Positions 1 through 8,917 of a stretch of 42,676 nt of DNA are shown one piece after another. The notes beneath the pieces were generated by a model. The model was not told the origin of the DNA, made no database searches, and saw nothing but the letters and a program-made list of their open reading frames with translations. The translations under genes and the position numbers were made by a program. The stretch is from Aliagarivorans marinus DSM 23064 (GTDB lineage Bacteria; Pseudomonadota; Gammaproteobacteria; Enterobacterales; Celerinatantimonadaceae): contig NZ_AUBY01000030.1 in the NCBI RefSeq assembly GCF_000429485.1, positions 1 through 42,676 of the forward strand. Reading direction: 5' to 3'. Position 1 is the stretch's first letter; each line of letters begins with the position of its first letter.

Positions 1-163
1 GCTCGACGACCTCACATCCCAACTGAGCACAGTAAACTTGAATACACCGATAGACTTCTTTCCCTACATTATTTCTCAATATCCTAAATCGGTACTTGGG
101 CGTCCAAACTATGTGATATTGACACCGCCAAAATACGTGTGATGCTTGCTTGTATCTGCTCAT
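1..163 (-). CDS. tnpA: IS200/IS605-family transposase TnpA (Y1 HUH), N-terminal 54 residues, partial
   Basis: Translation from the ATG at 163-161 gives 54 residues beginning MSRYKQASHVFWRCQYHIVW, the typical N-terminus of Y1 tyrosine HUH transposases, including the HIVW-T-PKYR motif. An AAGGA ribosome-binding sequence lies about nine bases upstream. The frame is open to the window edge and ends in ..LGCEVVE, just before where the HUH (His-x-His) motif should follow, so that motif and the catalytic tyrosine are outside the window. TnpA excises and inserts the element as single-stranded DNA through end hairpins. The piece seen has no stop or frameshift, but whether the full copy is intact cannot be judged. 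Confidence 0.85.
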   Translation of the reverse strand, partial: MSRYKQASHVFWRCQYHIVWTPKYRFRILRNNVGKEVYRCIQVYCAQLGCEVVE

Positions 164-245
164 GTTATTTGTCCTTTTGACTTCGCTAAAAATCAAAGGC
201 GCATTTAGCATGAGCGGGTCTTCAGGCAAAGCCTCACCGGATGAT

Positions 246-269
246 AACCACCTACTGAAGTAGGTGGTT
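246..269. repeat. Left-end hairpin of the IS200/IS605 element
   Basis: A perfect 10 bp inverted repeat (AACCACCTAC and GTAGGTGGTT) surrounds a TGAA loop. It shares the CCACCT core with the hairpin at 42359-42378 next to the other tnpA piece. This fits paired left-end and right-end recognition hairpins of one element type. Confidence 0.75.
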
Positions 270-282
270 TAGGGCCGAAAAT

Positions 283-310
283 AAAAAAGCTACCCTCGGG
301 TAGCTTTTTT
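283..310 (-). terminator. Intrinsic terminator of sstT (symmetric)
   Basis: A 13 bp palindrome reads AAAAAAGCTACCC then TC then its complement ending in TTTTTT. It lies 20 bases past the sstT stop codon. Read on the minus strand it is a GC-containing stem followed by a U-tract. The flanking A and T runs make it usable in both directions. Confidence 0.85.
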
Positions 311-330
311 ATTATTCAACAGGCGCTAGC

Positions 331-1581
331 TTAGCTTTGTGTGCTTTGACGGTAGCTCGACAGGTCGGCCGCCACATTGGCGCCTGAGTGACTAGCCGCC
401 GCAGTAAACACTACGTCGGTTGAGCTGTTCAGTGCGGTTTCAGCCGAGTCTTGAATCACACCGATAATAAAGCCAACCGCCACAACCTGCATCGCCACTT
501 CTGGCTCGATACCAAACAAGCTGGCAGCCAGTGGAATAAGTAGCAGCGAACCACCCGCTACGCCCGATGCGCCGCACGCCGAGACCGAAGCCACCACACT
601 CAGCAGCACGGCAGTGGCAAAGCTCACCTCAATACCCAAAGTGTTCACCGCTGCCAAAGTTAGCACGGTAATAGTGATCGCCGCACCCGCCATGTTAATA
701 GTCGCACCCAGTGGGATGGATACCGAATAGGTGTCTTCGTGCAGCTTAAGGCGACGACATAGCTCCATGTTAACCGGAATATTGGCCGCTGAGCTGCGGG
801 TGAAGAAGGCAGTAATACCACTCTCACGTAGGCAGGTAAACACCAATGGATAAGGATTTTGCTTGGTGTGAAGGTAGACGATGATCGGATTCACCACCAA
901 AGCCACCAGCAGCATCGCCGCTAGCAGTACCGCTAGCAGGTGGCTGTAGCCCCACAGTACCGAAAAGCCGGTCTCAGCGATGGTGCTGGCTACCAGGCCA
1001 AGAATACCCAGTGGTGCGAAACGGATCACCATCTTAACCACTGCCGACACGGCATTGGCCAGATCGCCCACCATCTGACGGGTGGTGTCAGTGGCTTTAC
1101 GAAATGCCAGGCCGAGACCGACAGCCCACACCAGCAGACCAATGAAGTTGCCTTCAATCAGCGCATTCACCGGGTTATCGACCATCTTGAACACGAGATT
1201 GCTGAGTACTTCCTGCAAGCCTTGTGGCGCGCTGCGCTCAACGGCGGCTTCCAACACCAACTCAACCGGGAACAAGAAGCTAAGGGCGACCGCAATCAGT
1301 GCGGCAGAAAAGGTACCGATCAGGTACAAGATGACGATGGGGCGCATCTGGGTATTGCTGCCTTGCGCCTGATTGGCCAGGGCCGACATCACCAGCACAA
1401 ACACCAGAACAGGTGCGACTGCACGCAATGCCCCGACAAACAAGCCACCCAATATATCCAACGACAGGGCCAGCTGAGGTGCAACGATAGCCAGTACCGA
1501 GCCAACGATAATGGCGATAAAGATCTGCATTACCAAACTGCCTTTTAGCAGCCATTGAAGCAGAGACGGACTACGATCCAT
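331..1581 (-). CDS. sstT: Sodium:serine/threonine symporter SstT
   Basis: This 416-residue inner-membrane protein belongs to the dicarboxylate/amino acid:cation symporter family and takes up serine and threonine with sodium. Its length is close to E. coli SstT (414). Hydrophobic segments run along the whole chain. The conserved re-entrant loop reads [13 protein letters not shown], and the following transmembrane segment carries [11 protein letters not shown], the counterpart of the NMDGT cation-binding region. The ATG start has an AGAAGG ribosome-binding site, and a TATTAT -10-like box lies further upstream without a clear -35. The gene appears monocistronic, with its own terminator at 283-310. 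The family assignment is firm, and substrate specificity follows from family resemblance. Confidence 0.93.
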   Translation of the reverse strand: MDRSPSLLQWLLKGSLVMQIFIAIIVGSVLAIVAPQLALSLDILGGLFVGALRAVAPVLVFVLVMSALANQAQGSNTQMRPIVILYLIGTFSAALIAVALSFLFPVELVLEAAVERSAPQGLQEVLSNLVFKMVDNPVNALIEGNFIGLLVWAVGLGLAFRKATDTTRQMVGDLANAVSAVVKMVIRFAPLGILGLVASTIAETGFSVLWGYSHLLAVLLAAMLLVALVVNPIIVYLHTKQNPYPLVFTCLRESGITAFFTRSSAANIPVNMELCRRLKLHEDTYSVSIPLGATINMAGAAITITVLTLAAVNTLGIEVSFATAVLLSVVASVSACGASGVAGGSLLLIPLAASLFGIEPEVAMQVVAVGFIIGVIQDSAETALNSSTDVVFTAAASHSGANVAADLSSYRQSTQS

Positions 1582-1776
1582 GATATTTCCTTCTACTACG
1601 TTGTGTTAACCGCAAGATAATACACCATATACAGAAGGATATTTTGATCAACCCAGCAAATAACAGCTTAGTGAGCTGGAATTATTGCTTTACCTTCGAA
1701 GTAAAAAGCAAATCAAACCAATCACTCAGCATTAACGCGCGCCGCGCATCAGGGCTGGCAATTCAGCATAGCAGCA

Positions 1777-2454
1777 CTATTTGTCGCGACGATCGCCGAT
1801 CACCGCAGCGGGATTACCCGCAACAATGGCATAGGCCGGCACATCACGGGTCACTACCGCGCCCATGCCCACCACCGCATGATCGCCAATGGTGACCCCA
1901 TCAGTTACGCACACATTGCTCCCTAGCCATACGTCCTTGCCGATCACTATGCCTTGGCTGCGCACCGCTTGCTGAAACACTGGCATATCCGGGGCCATAC
2001 CGTGATCGAAGGCATAGATGCGACAGCCCGGGCCGATCCGGGTTTGCGAGCCGATACTCACCCCCGCCCGTCCCCCATCTATCGAGCAGCCATGGTTAAT
2101 CCCCACATCGTCGCCAAGGGTCAGTGGGCCATGCACAAAGCAGCCTTCCGCTACCGCGATGCGCTCACCACATTCGATAGACCGGCCCGGCTCCGCGAAG
2201 ATCCGCGCCGTCTCAGCAATAAAGGAGTTAGCCCCCAGCGTCACCGTCTCCAGCGCTTGCAGCTTAGCTTGTACGGCTTGTTGCCACGGCTCAGCCCAAG
2301 CCAACTGCTTAGGTTTGAGGCTGTAATAGAGCCAGGGCATCGCATTCAAACGTTGCTTGTGTTGCTCAATAAGTTGCTCTGGGGAGTAGGCCTGCCAGGG
2401 CTTATCAGGATTGGAACTTTGCAAGGTCGCTCTCGGTAGGTGGAACACTAACAA
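1777..2454 (-). CDS. Hexapeptide-repeat acyltransferase (maltose/galactoside O-acetyltransferase-like)
   Basis: This 225-residue protein has a left-handed beta-helix acyltransferase fold. The N-terminal about 70 residues are helical, and hexapeptide repeats run from about 72 to 218. The end matches the CysE/LacA/NodL group ([16 protein letters not shown], then [23 protein letters not shown]). His151 in FDHG is the likely catalytic base. The acceptor is unknown; sugars or antibiotics are possible for this family. No ATG precedes residue 39, so the start must be the TTG at 2454 or the GTG at 2448, and neither has a clear ribosome-binding site. The gene is divergent from proS. It is not in an operon with a recognisable polysaccharide locus. 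Confidence 0.8.
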   Translation of the reverse strand: MLVFHLPRATLQSSNPDKPWQAYSPEQLIEQHKQRLNAMPWLYYSLKPKQLAWAEPWQQAVQAKLQALETVTLGANSFIAETARIFAEPGRSIECGERIAVAEGCFVHGPLTLGDDVGINHGCSIDGGRAGVSIGSQTRIGPGCRIYAFDHGMAPDMPVFQQAVRSQGIVIGKDVWLGSNVCVTDGVTIGDHAVVGMGAVVTRDVPAYAIVAGNPAAVIGDRRDK

Positions 2455-2519
2455 GGGATTAGTTTAGCAAGATGGTCTCGCCCATGGCACTGGGATGGCC
2501 TGCATTTCCCGGCGAAACA

Positions 2520-2548
2520 CTGACAGCCAGCCACCAGCCTGTTACAAT
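2520..2548 (+). promoter_or_regulatory. Sigma-70 promoter of proS
   Basis: A -35 box CTGACA (2520-2525) and a -10 box TACAAT (2543-2548) are separated by exactly 17 bases, and proS starts 36 bases past the -10 box. This predicts a leader of about 30 nt carrying GAAGGA ahead of the ATG. The assignment rests only on consensus match and position. Confidence 0.65.
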
Positions 2549-2584
2549 CGCCCAGTTTTAATGAATCACCAATGAAGGACTGAT

Positions 2585-4288
2585 ATGCGTTCCAGCAAAT
2601 ATCTTCTGTCTACGCTAAAAGAAACGCCTAGCGACGCTGAGATTATCTCCCATCAGCTGATGCTGCGCGCAGGAATGATCCGCAAGCTGGCGTCAGGTTT
2701 GTACACTTGGCTGCCAAACGGTTTGCGTGTGCTGTCTAAGGTTGCCCAAATCGTTCGCGAAGAGATGAACGCGGCCGATGCCATCGAGGTATCGATGCCG
2801 GTGGTTCAGCCCGCCGACTTGTGGCAAGAAACCGGCCGTTGGGACAAGTTTGGTCCTGAGCTGCTGCGCCTAAAAGACCGCCATAGCCGCGACTTCGTAC
2901 TGGGCCCAACCCACGAAGAAGTGATCACCGAGCTAGCGCGCAAAGAGATCAACAGCTACAAACAGCTGCCGCTGAACCTGTATCAAATCCAAACCAAGTT
3001 CCGCGACGAAGTTCGCCCACGCTTTGGTGTGATGCGCTCGCGCGAGTTCTTGATGAAAGATGCTTACTCTTTCCACCTCGACCAAACCAGCCTGCAGGAA
3101 ACCTACGACGAGATGTACGCAGCCTACTGCCGCGTATTCGAGCGTCTAGGCCTGGAGTACCGTCCGGTATTGGCTGACACCGGCAGTATCGGTGGTAGCG
3201 TATCCCACGAGTTCCACGTACTGGCTGAATCCGGCGAAGACGCCATCGTGTTCTCCGACCAAAGCGACTACGCCGCCAACATCGAGAAAGCTGAAGCACT
3301 GGCACCGCAAGGCGAACGCCCAGCTGCCAGCGAAGAGCTACGCCTGGTCGACACCCCAGATGCGAAGACTATCGCCCAGCTGGTTGAGCAGTTCGATGTG
3401 CCGGTAGAGCGCACCATCAAGACTTTGATTGTGAAAGCCAGCGAAGAGTCTGAGCATCAGCTTATCGCGCTGATTATCCGTGGCGACCACGAACTAAACG
3501 ACATCAAGGCCGAGAAACTGGCTGATGTTGCCGCACCGCTTGAGTTTGCCAGCGAACAAGAAATTCGCGCTGCCATCGGTGCAGGCCCGGGCTCACTGGG
3601 CCCGGTTAAGCTGCCAATCCCATTTGTGGTTGACCGCGCTGCGGCGCACTGTGCCGATTTCGGTGCTGGTGCCAACGTAGATGACAAGCACTACTTCGGC
3701 ATCAACTGGGGCCGTGACGTGGAGCTGGGCGAAGTGGCCGACCTGCGTAACGTGGTTGAAGGCGACCCAAGCCCATGTGGCAATGGCACCCTGTCTATCA
3801 AGCGTGGTATCGAAGTGGGTCATATCTTCCAGTTGGGAGATAACTACTCTACCTCGATGAACGCCGCGGTATTGAACGAGCAAGGTAAAAACCAGGTAAT
3901 GACCATGGGTTGTTACGGTATCGGTGTTTCGCGCATCGTGGCTGCTGCCATTGAGCAGAACAACGACAAGTACGGCATCATCTGGCCAGAAGCGATCGCC
4001 CCGTTCAAAGTGGCGATCGTACCGATGAACATGCACAAATCACATCGCGTGCAAGAAGTGGCTGAGAAGCTGTACGCCGAAGCCAAGGCGAAAGGCATCG
4101 AAGTGCTGTTCGATGACCGTAAAGAGCGCCCGGGCGTGATGTTCGCTGATATGGAATTGGTGGGTATCCCGAATGTCATCGTGATCGGTGAACGCGGCCT
4201 CGATAAAGGTGTGGTTGAGCACAAAAACCGCCGCACCGGAGAGAAGACCGAATACGCTATCGACGATATTTGGAGCGCGCTAGCGTAA
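2585..4288 (+). CDS. proS: Prolyl-tRNA synthetase
   Basis: This 567-residue cytoplasmic class II aminoacyl-tRNA synthetase charges tRNA-Pro with proline. It has the bacterial-type architecture: a catalytic core (about 1-225 and 395-465) with motif 2 around [27 protein letters not shown], an inserted YbaK-like editing domain (about 230-390) that clears mischarged Ala-tRNA-Pro, and a C-terminal anticodon-binding domain (about 470-567). Length is close to the E. coli enzyme (572). The ATG follows a GAAGGA ribosome-binding site. A sigma-70-like promoter lies upstream at 2520-2548 and a wobble-containing terminator hairpin follows the stop codon. The gene appears monocistronic and intact. Confidence 0.96.
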   Translation: MRSSKYLLSTLKETPSDAEIISHQLMLRAGMIRKLASGLYTWLPNGLRVLSKVAQIVREEMNAADAIEVSMPVVQPADLWQETGRWDKFGPELLRLKDRHSRDFVLGPTHEEVITELARKEINSYKQLPLNLYQIQTKFRDEVRPRFGVMRSREFLMKDAYSFHLDQTSLQETYDEMYAAYCRVFERLGLEYRPVLADTGSIGGSVSHEFHVLAESGEDAIVFSDQSDYAANIEKAEALAPQGERPAASEELRLVDTPDAKTIAQLVEQFDVPVERTIKTLIVKASEESEHQLIALIIRGDHELNDIKAEKLADVAAPLEFASEQEIRAAIGAGPGSLGPVKLPIPFVVDRAAAHCADFGAGANVDDKHYFGINWGRDVELGEVADLRNVVEGDPSPCGNGTLSIKRGIEVGHIFQLGDNYSTSMNAAVLNEQGKNQVMTMGCYGIGVSRIVAAAIEQNNDKYGIIWPEAIAPFKVAIVPMNMHKSHRVQEVAEKLYAEAKAKGIEVLFDDRKERPGVMFADMELVGIPNVIVIGERGLDKGVVEHKNRRTGEKTEYAIDDIWSALA

Positions 4289-4296
4289 ATCCTTGG

Positions 4297-4321
4297 TGGG
4301 TTGTGGCTTAGCCGCAGCCCA
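4297..4321 (+). terminator. Terminator-like hairpin after proS
   Basis: An 11 bp stem with two G-U wobble pairs and a TTA loop begins nine bases after the proS stop (TGGGTTGTGGC pairing with GCCGCAGCCCA). It is followed by the pyrimidine-rich CGCTTTCTTTCT rather than a clean U-run, so efficiency is uncertain. Confidence 0.55.
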
Positions 4322-4411
4322 CGCTTTCTTTCTATCAGCGCTTTCTCCTATCAGCTCTTTCCTAGAAGCCCGTTCTCCTGTAAGCCCTTTCAGCTAAACG
4401 CTTTTTCCTCG
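4321..4411. repeat. Degenerate 14-16 bp tandem repeat, six units
   Basis: Six head-to-tail units of 16, 16, 14, 16, 14 and 15 bases begin at 4321, 4337, 4353, 4367, 4383 and 4397. The approximate consensus is AGCNCTTTCTCCTATC. Units 1 and 2 are closest and later units decay. The tract is strongly pyrimidine-rich on the plus strand and lies between the proS terminator and the LacI-type fusion gene. No open reading frame or known regulatory element explains it. It is too short and too degenerate, and lacks spacers, to be a CRISPR. Confidence 0.6.
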
Positions 4412-4529
4412 TTACAACACCATTCCAGTACACTGGAAACATCCTAAGTGCCCCACAGCACACTCCCTGCGTTAAATACCCTCTCAGTAAAATCTAGCTC
4501 TCAATTTCAGCAAAAAACGATGCTGAAAA

Positions 4530-4541
4530 GTAACCGCTTAC
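4530..4541. promoter_or_regulatory. Candidate LacI/GalR-type operator
   Basis: The 12-mer GTAACCGCTTAC has GTAA/TTAC arms around a central CG, matching the GTAAnCGnTTAC core of many LacI/GalR-family operators. It lies 41 bases upstream of a gene whose product has a LacI-type ligand-binding domain but no DNA-binding domain. Single short matches occur by chance. No regulator gene is visible nearby. Confidence 0.35.
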
Positions 4542-4582
4542 GCTAAGTTATTTTGACAGTAAAAATATTATAAGGATATCGC

Positions 4583-7576
4583 ATGGGGCTAAATCATCGC
4601 CGCAACACTATCGCTGTATTTACCCCCTTTGTGAGTGGCTTTTATCTGGGTGAAATGTGTGCACAACTGCAAGCGCGCGCCGCTCAAGACAACTTCGATA
4701 TCATCTTTATCATGACCAACAGCTTTAACGATTATCAACAGGAGATATCGTTCGAGCTGATTGATGCGGCCTTGGTGATCTTAAACGCAGTCTCTCCCGC
4801 TTTAATCCAATCCCTGCTCGATAACAGGATCCCGGTGGTATCGACGGTGGATGACTACTTTCCCAAGCCCGTAGAGGTGATCGAAAGTAACCAACGGCAA
4901 GGGGTTGAGCGAGTGTTCGAGCACCTCTATTCGCTTGGCCATCGAAAAATCGGCTATGTGGCAGACATGTCGATTGTTGATTTTCGTAGTCGTTTTGACG
5001 CCCTACAAGGCTGCTATCGCTCCCACCAGCTAAGCTTCGATGAAGACTGGCTGTTCCGGGTGAATGACCCCTCAACCCTCGGCGGCGCACAGGCAGCCAA
5101 TGAGTTCTGTGCCCGCCGCCCAGACTGCACAGCCCTTATCTTTGCTGCCGACCAAATGGCTATTGGTTTCTCACTGTCGGTGAAAAAGCGCGGCATCAGT
5201 ATTCCGCAAGATATTGCCATTGTAGGAGTGGATAATTCACGACTCTCCAACACCCCCGATCATCAGCTCACCACTGTCGATCAGCAGATCCCAGAGCTGG
5301 CCAATCGCGCCATCGACCGCTTGCTGCAACGCCTCAATGGCGCCGAGTACCGAGCCAAGCATGTGATCGTCGACCAACAGCTAGTGATACGAAATAGCTG
5401 CGGTAGTCTCGAACCCTGTCCGTCACTCAGTAGCGAAGAACAGCTTCCCGCCGCCGACATGTTGGACAACGATGAACTGGCGATGGCCTGCGCAGGCCTT
5501 GGCTATGAATGGATCAAGACCATCTCGAATATCTGGGGGCCATTTTTCGACTGGGGCTGCATGGCCTACAACGACACGGAAGACAGTCAACAGCTGCACT
5601 TGGAAGAGGTGTTCTTCGACCTACACACCAAACGTACCGGCGCTTCCATGCCACAGCACTGCCGCGTGCAACACTTTCCAAGACTACCGGCGGAAGATAC
5701 CGATACCGATGCCCCCACCATGCTGACCATCCTTCCCATTGAGGGCGACGGCCACCCTTGGGGAGTGTTGTCTTTGGTTAAGCAGCTGCACCCGGAGTGC
5801 AATCAAGAGCGCTACAAGATGTTTGCCTACTACCTGGTGCTAATGTCCTTTTTCATGCACCGGGAAGCGCTGGCCGACCACCTGCGTCAGCGCGAGCAAA
5901 CTGCCAAGGCCTTTGCCGAGCATCTGGAGGTGGTGGCCAATACCTCCAACGATGGGATTTGGTCGTGGGATCTCAAAGCCAATCAAGTAGAGTGGAACAG
6001 CCGCTCGCTGGACATGCTCGGCTTTACCAGTGCCGAGGACCAGCAAGCCTATGGCAATATGCGCTTCCTCGAGCGAGTTCACCCACAAGACAAACCCGCG
6101 GTGAAACAGCACATCAAACAACACTTCGAGAAACAGCAAGCCTTTGACTGCACCTACCGGATGCAAGCGCGCAATGGCAACTACCGCTGGGTCCACGCCT
6201 GTGGCGAGACCATCGTTGAGAGTGATGGCAGTATCTCGCGTTTTGTCGGCGCACTCACCGACATCACCGAGAGCCGCCGCTCGCGCGAGAAGATCAACTA
6301 CTTGGCTTATCACGACAGCTTGACCGGCCTACTCAACCGCAACGCCTTAAACCAGAAGGTTCAGGCGCTGTTTACAGAGAACCCAGAGCAACCCTACTGC
6401 TTGATGCTATTGGACTTAAACCGCTTCAAGCTGGTCAATGACAGCTTTGGCCACCCCACCGGCGATGAGTTGCTGCGCCATGTTGCCAGCTCAATCCAAA
6501 AAACCCTGCGCAGCGAAGATATCATTGCCCGCCTCGGTGGCGATGAGTTTGTCATTGTCACTGCGATGGCCGATAAGCAACAAGCCATGGAGTTGGCCAA
6601 GCGCATCCATAGCCGCTTGAGCGAGAGCTTCACCATCCACGGTAATGTGTTTACCGTTACCGCCAGCATTGGCCTCAGCTTCTACCCCAGTCAGGCCGAC
6701 AACTATCAAGCGCTATTACATAATGCCGATATCGCCATGTATCAGGCGAAATCCCAACACAGCGCAGCGCCCAAGCTCTATCACCCCGGTATGCATATCG
6801 ATACCAAATCCGAGGTCGACCTGGAGCAAAGCCTGCGCCGGGCCATTGAACAGCAGCAACTAAGCTTCGCCCTGCAGGCGCAGTTAGACCCTTCCGGGCT
6901 GCGCCTGGAAGGTGCCGAAATGCTGGCACGCTGGCAGCACCCAGAACTAGGGGATGTGAGCCCGGGGAGATTCATTCCACTGGCCGAGCAAACCGGCCTT
7001 ATCAATCCGCTGGGCAATTGGATCCTCGATCAAGGCATTGCCTGGCTGGCACGTTGGCAGGCCCAGCTTCCGCCGTCGTTCTGCTTGTCGCTAAACGTCA
7101 GTGCGGTGCAGCTGGTAGACAATAAGTTTGTAACCTCCGCCCTGGATAAGATCTCCGGCGCTGGCATCGCGCCTGAGCAGCTAGGCTTTGAGGTCACCGA
7201 AACAGCAGCCATTACCGATCTTGCGCAAACGGTGGAGCAGCTAAAAAAACTGGCCAAGCTGGGCTGTAAAATCGCCTTGGATGATTTTGGGACTGGTTAT
7301 TCCTCGCTAGGGCTGATCACCGAGCTGCCGCTCACCACGGTCAAGATTGACCGCAGCTTTGTCCAACAGCTCACTCAAGGCGAGCAAGCACTCAAGGTCA
7401 TTCAACCGATAACGCAAATGTGTCATGCGCTGGGATATCAAGTGGTCGCTGAAGGGGTCGAACAACTCCCGGAAGTCGAGCTACTCAAACAAGTGGGCTG
7501 CGATCTTATCCAAGGCTTTTACTACGCAGCGCCAAGCAGCGAGCAGGAGTTTGCTAAACGCTACCTGGCCGATTAA
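4583..7576 (+). CDS. LacI-type ligand-binding domain fused to PAS-GGDEF-EAL (c-di-GMP synthase/phosphodiesterase)
   Basis: This predicted cytoplasmic protein of 997 residues carries several signalling domains. Residues about 8-270 form a periplasmic-binding-protein-like core as in LacI/GalR repressors (..GHRKIGYV.., ..CTALIFAADQMAIG.., ..IPQDIAIVGVDNS..), but the helix-turn-helix headpiece is missing. Residues about 295-430 look GAF-like, then come a short coiled coil, a PAS domain (446-562), GGDEF (572-735) and EAL (745-990). The cyclase signature GGDEF (652-656) and the inhibitory site RSED (643-646) are intact. The EAL motif is EML (779-781), with DDFGTGYSSL (900-909), KID (921-923), AEGVE and QG kept, so phosphodiesterase activity is plausible. 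There is no signal peptide or membrane segment. AAGGA precedes the ATG. A sugar or nucleoside ligand is an inference from the family. Confidence 0.88.
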   Translation: MGLNHRRNTIAVFTPFVSGFYLGEMCAQLQARAAQDNFDIIFIMTNSFNDYQQEISFELIDAALVILNAVSPALIQSLLDNRIPVVSTVDDYFPKPVEVIESNQRQGVERVFEHLYSLGHRKIGYVADMSIVDFRSRFDALQGCYRSHQLSFDEDWLFRVNDPSTLGGAQAANEFCARRPDCTALIFAADQMAIGFSLSVKKRGISIPQDIAIVGVDNSRLSNTPDHQLTTVDQQIPELANRAIDRLLQRLNGAEYRAKHVIVDQQLVIRNSCGSLEPCPSLSSEEQLPAADMLDNDELAMACAGLGYEWIKTISNIWGPFFDWGCMAYNDTEDSQQLHLEEVFFDLHTKRTGASMPQHCRVQHFPRLPAEDTDTDAPTMLTILPIEGDGHPWGVLSLVKQLHPECNQERYKMFAYYLVLMSFFMHREALADHLRQREQTAKAFAEHLEVVANTSNDGIWSWDLKANQVEWNSRSLDMLGFTSAEDQQAYGNMRFLERVHPQDKPAVKQHIKQHFEKQQAFDCTYRMQARNGNYRWVHACGETIVESDGSISRFVGALTDITESRRSREKINYLAYHDSLTGLLNRNALNQKVQALFTENPEQPYCLMLLDLNRFKLVNDSFGHPTGDELLRHVASSIQKTLRSEDIIARLGGDEFVIVTAMADKQQAMELAKRIHSRLSESFTIHGNVFTVTASIGLSFYPSQADNYQALLHNADIAMYQAKSQHSAAPKLYHPGMHIDTKSEVDLEQSLRRAIEQQQLSFALQAQLDPSGLRLEGAEMLARWQHPELGDVSPGRFIPLAEQTGLINPLGNWILDQGIAWLARWQAQLPPSFCLSLNVSAVQLVDNKFVTSALDKISGAGIAPEQLGFEVTETAAITDLAQTVEQLKKLAKLGCKIALDDFGTGYSSLGLITELPLTTVKIDRSFVQQLTQGEQALKVIQPITQMCHALGYQVVAEGVEQLPEVELLKQVGCDLIQGFYYAAPSSEQEFAKRYLAD

Positions 7577-7636
7577 CCAGCACAATCACGCTTTGGCTAA
7601 GACAGCAAATCTCTATTGTTGTCTTATACTTACGCC

Positions 7637-8773
7637 ATGCCAAAGAAAAATAAACAGGCCCGCGTCGCGCTGGTTCTTACCGGTGGCGGCGCCCGCGCTG
7701 CCTATCAAGTCGGCGTACTGAAAGCCATTGCCGAACTCTACCCGCGTAACCATGCCACTCCCTTTGCGGTGCTTTGTGGCACCTCCGCTGGGGCGATCAA
7801 CGCAACGGCCTTAGCGGTCTATGCTTCCTGCTTTCGCTTGGGGGTAAAAAAGCTTGAATACATCTGGCGTAACTTCCATTGTCACCATGTGTTTCGTACC
7901 GATATGCGCTTGGTGGTGGGCCGACTCAGCGCGGTGATGTTTAAAGGCTTGCGCGCCGACTACGCGGGCGATCTGAGCTTTTCGCTGCTGGACAATCAAC
8001 CTTTGGGTGACCTGCTTAACCGCTATCTCAACTATCAACGTATCGATGCCAATATCGCCAAGGGCTACCTGCAGGCACTGGCCATTACTGCGTCTAGCTA
8101 TGCCGATGGCCGCTCATTGTCGTTCTACCAAGCACCTGCGCATCAGCAGGACTGGCAGCGTCACCGCCGCTATGGCTCGCGCACCCAGATCCACACCAGC
8201 CACCTACTGGCCTCGGCGGCCATCCCGATGATCTTTCCGGCGATCCGCGTCGGGCAACATTTTTTTGGCGATGGATCCATCCACCAGCTCAGTCCACTTA
8301 GCCCAGCGATTCACTTAGGCGCTGACAAAATCTTGACCATTCATTTATCTCAGCCCGGCGAACTTGATACCCATCACCTGCCGCAAGCCCCCAACGGTGC
8401 CAAGATTGCCGGCCACCTACTCGATTCGATCTTCTCCGACACCATCGACTCCGATCTGGAGCGTTTGCAGCGAATCAACCGCAACCTGTCGCTGCTAAAT
8501 CCCAAGCAGCAAACCTCCTTGCAGCTGCGCCCCATCGATAATATGAGCATTCGCGCCAACATCGATTTTGAAGCGCTGTCCCATGAATATTACTGTGAAC
8601 TGCCGCGAAGTGGCCGCTTACTCCTAAAAGCCTTAGGGGTGAAACAAGATAAGCCCTCGGCGCTAACCAGCTTTATTATGTTCGAGAATGGCTATACCAA
8701 CCGCCTGATAGAGCTGGGCTATCGCGACGCCTGCAAGCAACAAGCCGAGCTGCAAGCCTTCCTCGGCAGCTAA
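7637..8773 (+). CDS. Patatin-like phospholipase family protein
   Basis: This 378-residue patatin-fold acyl hydrolase probably acts on lipid esters. The oxyanion loop TGGGARAAYQ (15-24), the nucleophile elbow GTSAG (48-52, Ser50) and the conserved HLLASAAIPMIFPA segment are present. The catalytic dyad aspartate sits in DGS (212-214) where DGG/DGA is more usual. No signal peptide is seen, so it is probably cytoplasmic or peripheral. The ATG at 7637 is preferred to an upstream in-frame TTG at 7616 because family members begin close to the glycine-rich loop; no strong ribosome-binding site marks either. It follows the c-di-GMP fusion gene by 60 bases on the same strand. The physiological substrate is unknown. 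Confidence 0.83.
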   Translation: MPKKNKQARVALVLTGGGARAAYQVGVLKAIAELYPRNHATPFAVLCGTSAGAINATALAVYASCFRLGVKKLEYIWRNFHCHHVFRTDMRLVVGRLSAVMFKGLRADYAGDLSFSLLDNQPLGDLLNRYLNYQRIDANIAKGYLQALAITASSYADGRSLSFYQAPAHQQDWQRHRRYGSRTQIHTSHLLASAAIPMIFPAIRVGQHFFGDGSIHQLSPLSPAIHLGADKILTIHLSQPGELDTHHLPQAPNGAKIAGHLLDSIFSDTIDSDLERLQRINRNLSLLNPKQQTSLQLRPIDNMSIRANIDFEALSHEYYCELPRSGRLLLKALGVKQDKPSALTSFIMFENGYTNRLIELGYRDACKQQAELQAFLGS

Positions 8774-8917
8774 CCAGAGCGACAAGCTGGCAGCTGCTGT
8801 TTGATGTAATTTTTACCCACTGTTCAAAAATGGTACAGACATTGCTTTAGTAACCCTTGTCAGGGTCAAGTCAGAATCATGACGCTGGTTTTTGGGTTAT
8901 GGAAAGAGCGATAAGCT

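Larger units (their letters stand above)
1..270 (-). mobile_element. IS200/IS605-family element, left-end portion (runs off the window)
   Basis: The first about 270 bases are the upstream (left) end of an IS200/IS605-type single-strand transposon. They hold the tnpA N-terminus on the minus strand (start codon at 163-161) and about 100 bp of noncoding end sequence. A perfect 10 bp hairpin with a TGAA loop lies at 246-269, the kind of subterminal foldback TnpA recognises. A smaller AGGC/GCCT hairpin lies near 226-236. The element sits just beyond the sstT terminator, so no gene is interrupted. The exact outer tip is not resolved, because these elements make no terminal inverted repeats or target duplication. 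Confidence 0.8.

Noticed and set aside
940-1548. Long open frame (about 200 codons) antisense to sstT
   Set aside because: It lies entirely inside a well-supported transporter gene, has low-complexity His/Gln-rich translation and no family resemblance or ribosome-binding site.
4321-4411. Repeat array considered as a CRISPR
   Set aside because: Units are 14-16 bases, adjacent without unique spacers, and degenerate; no cas gene is in the window.
4553-4582. TTGACA followed by TATTAT just before the LacI-core fusion gene as a promoter
   Set aside because: The two boxes are only about seven bases apart, and a correct 17-base spacing would put the -10 at the start codon.
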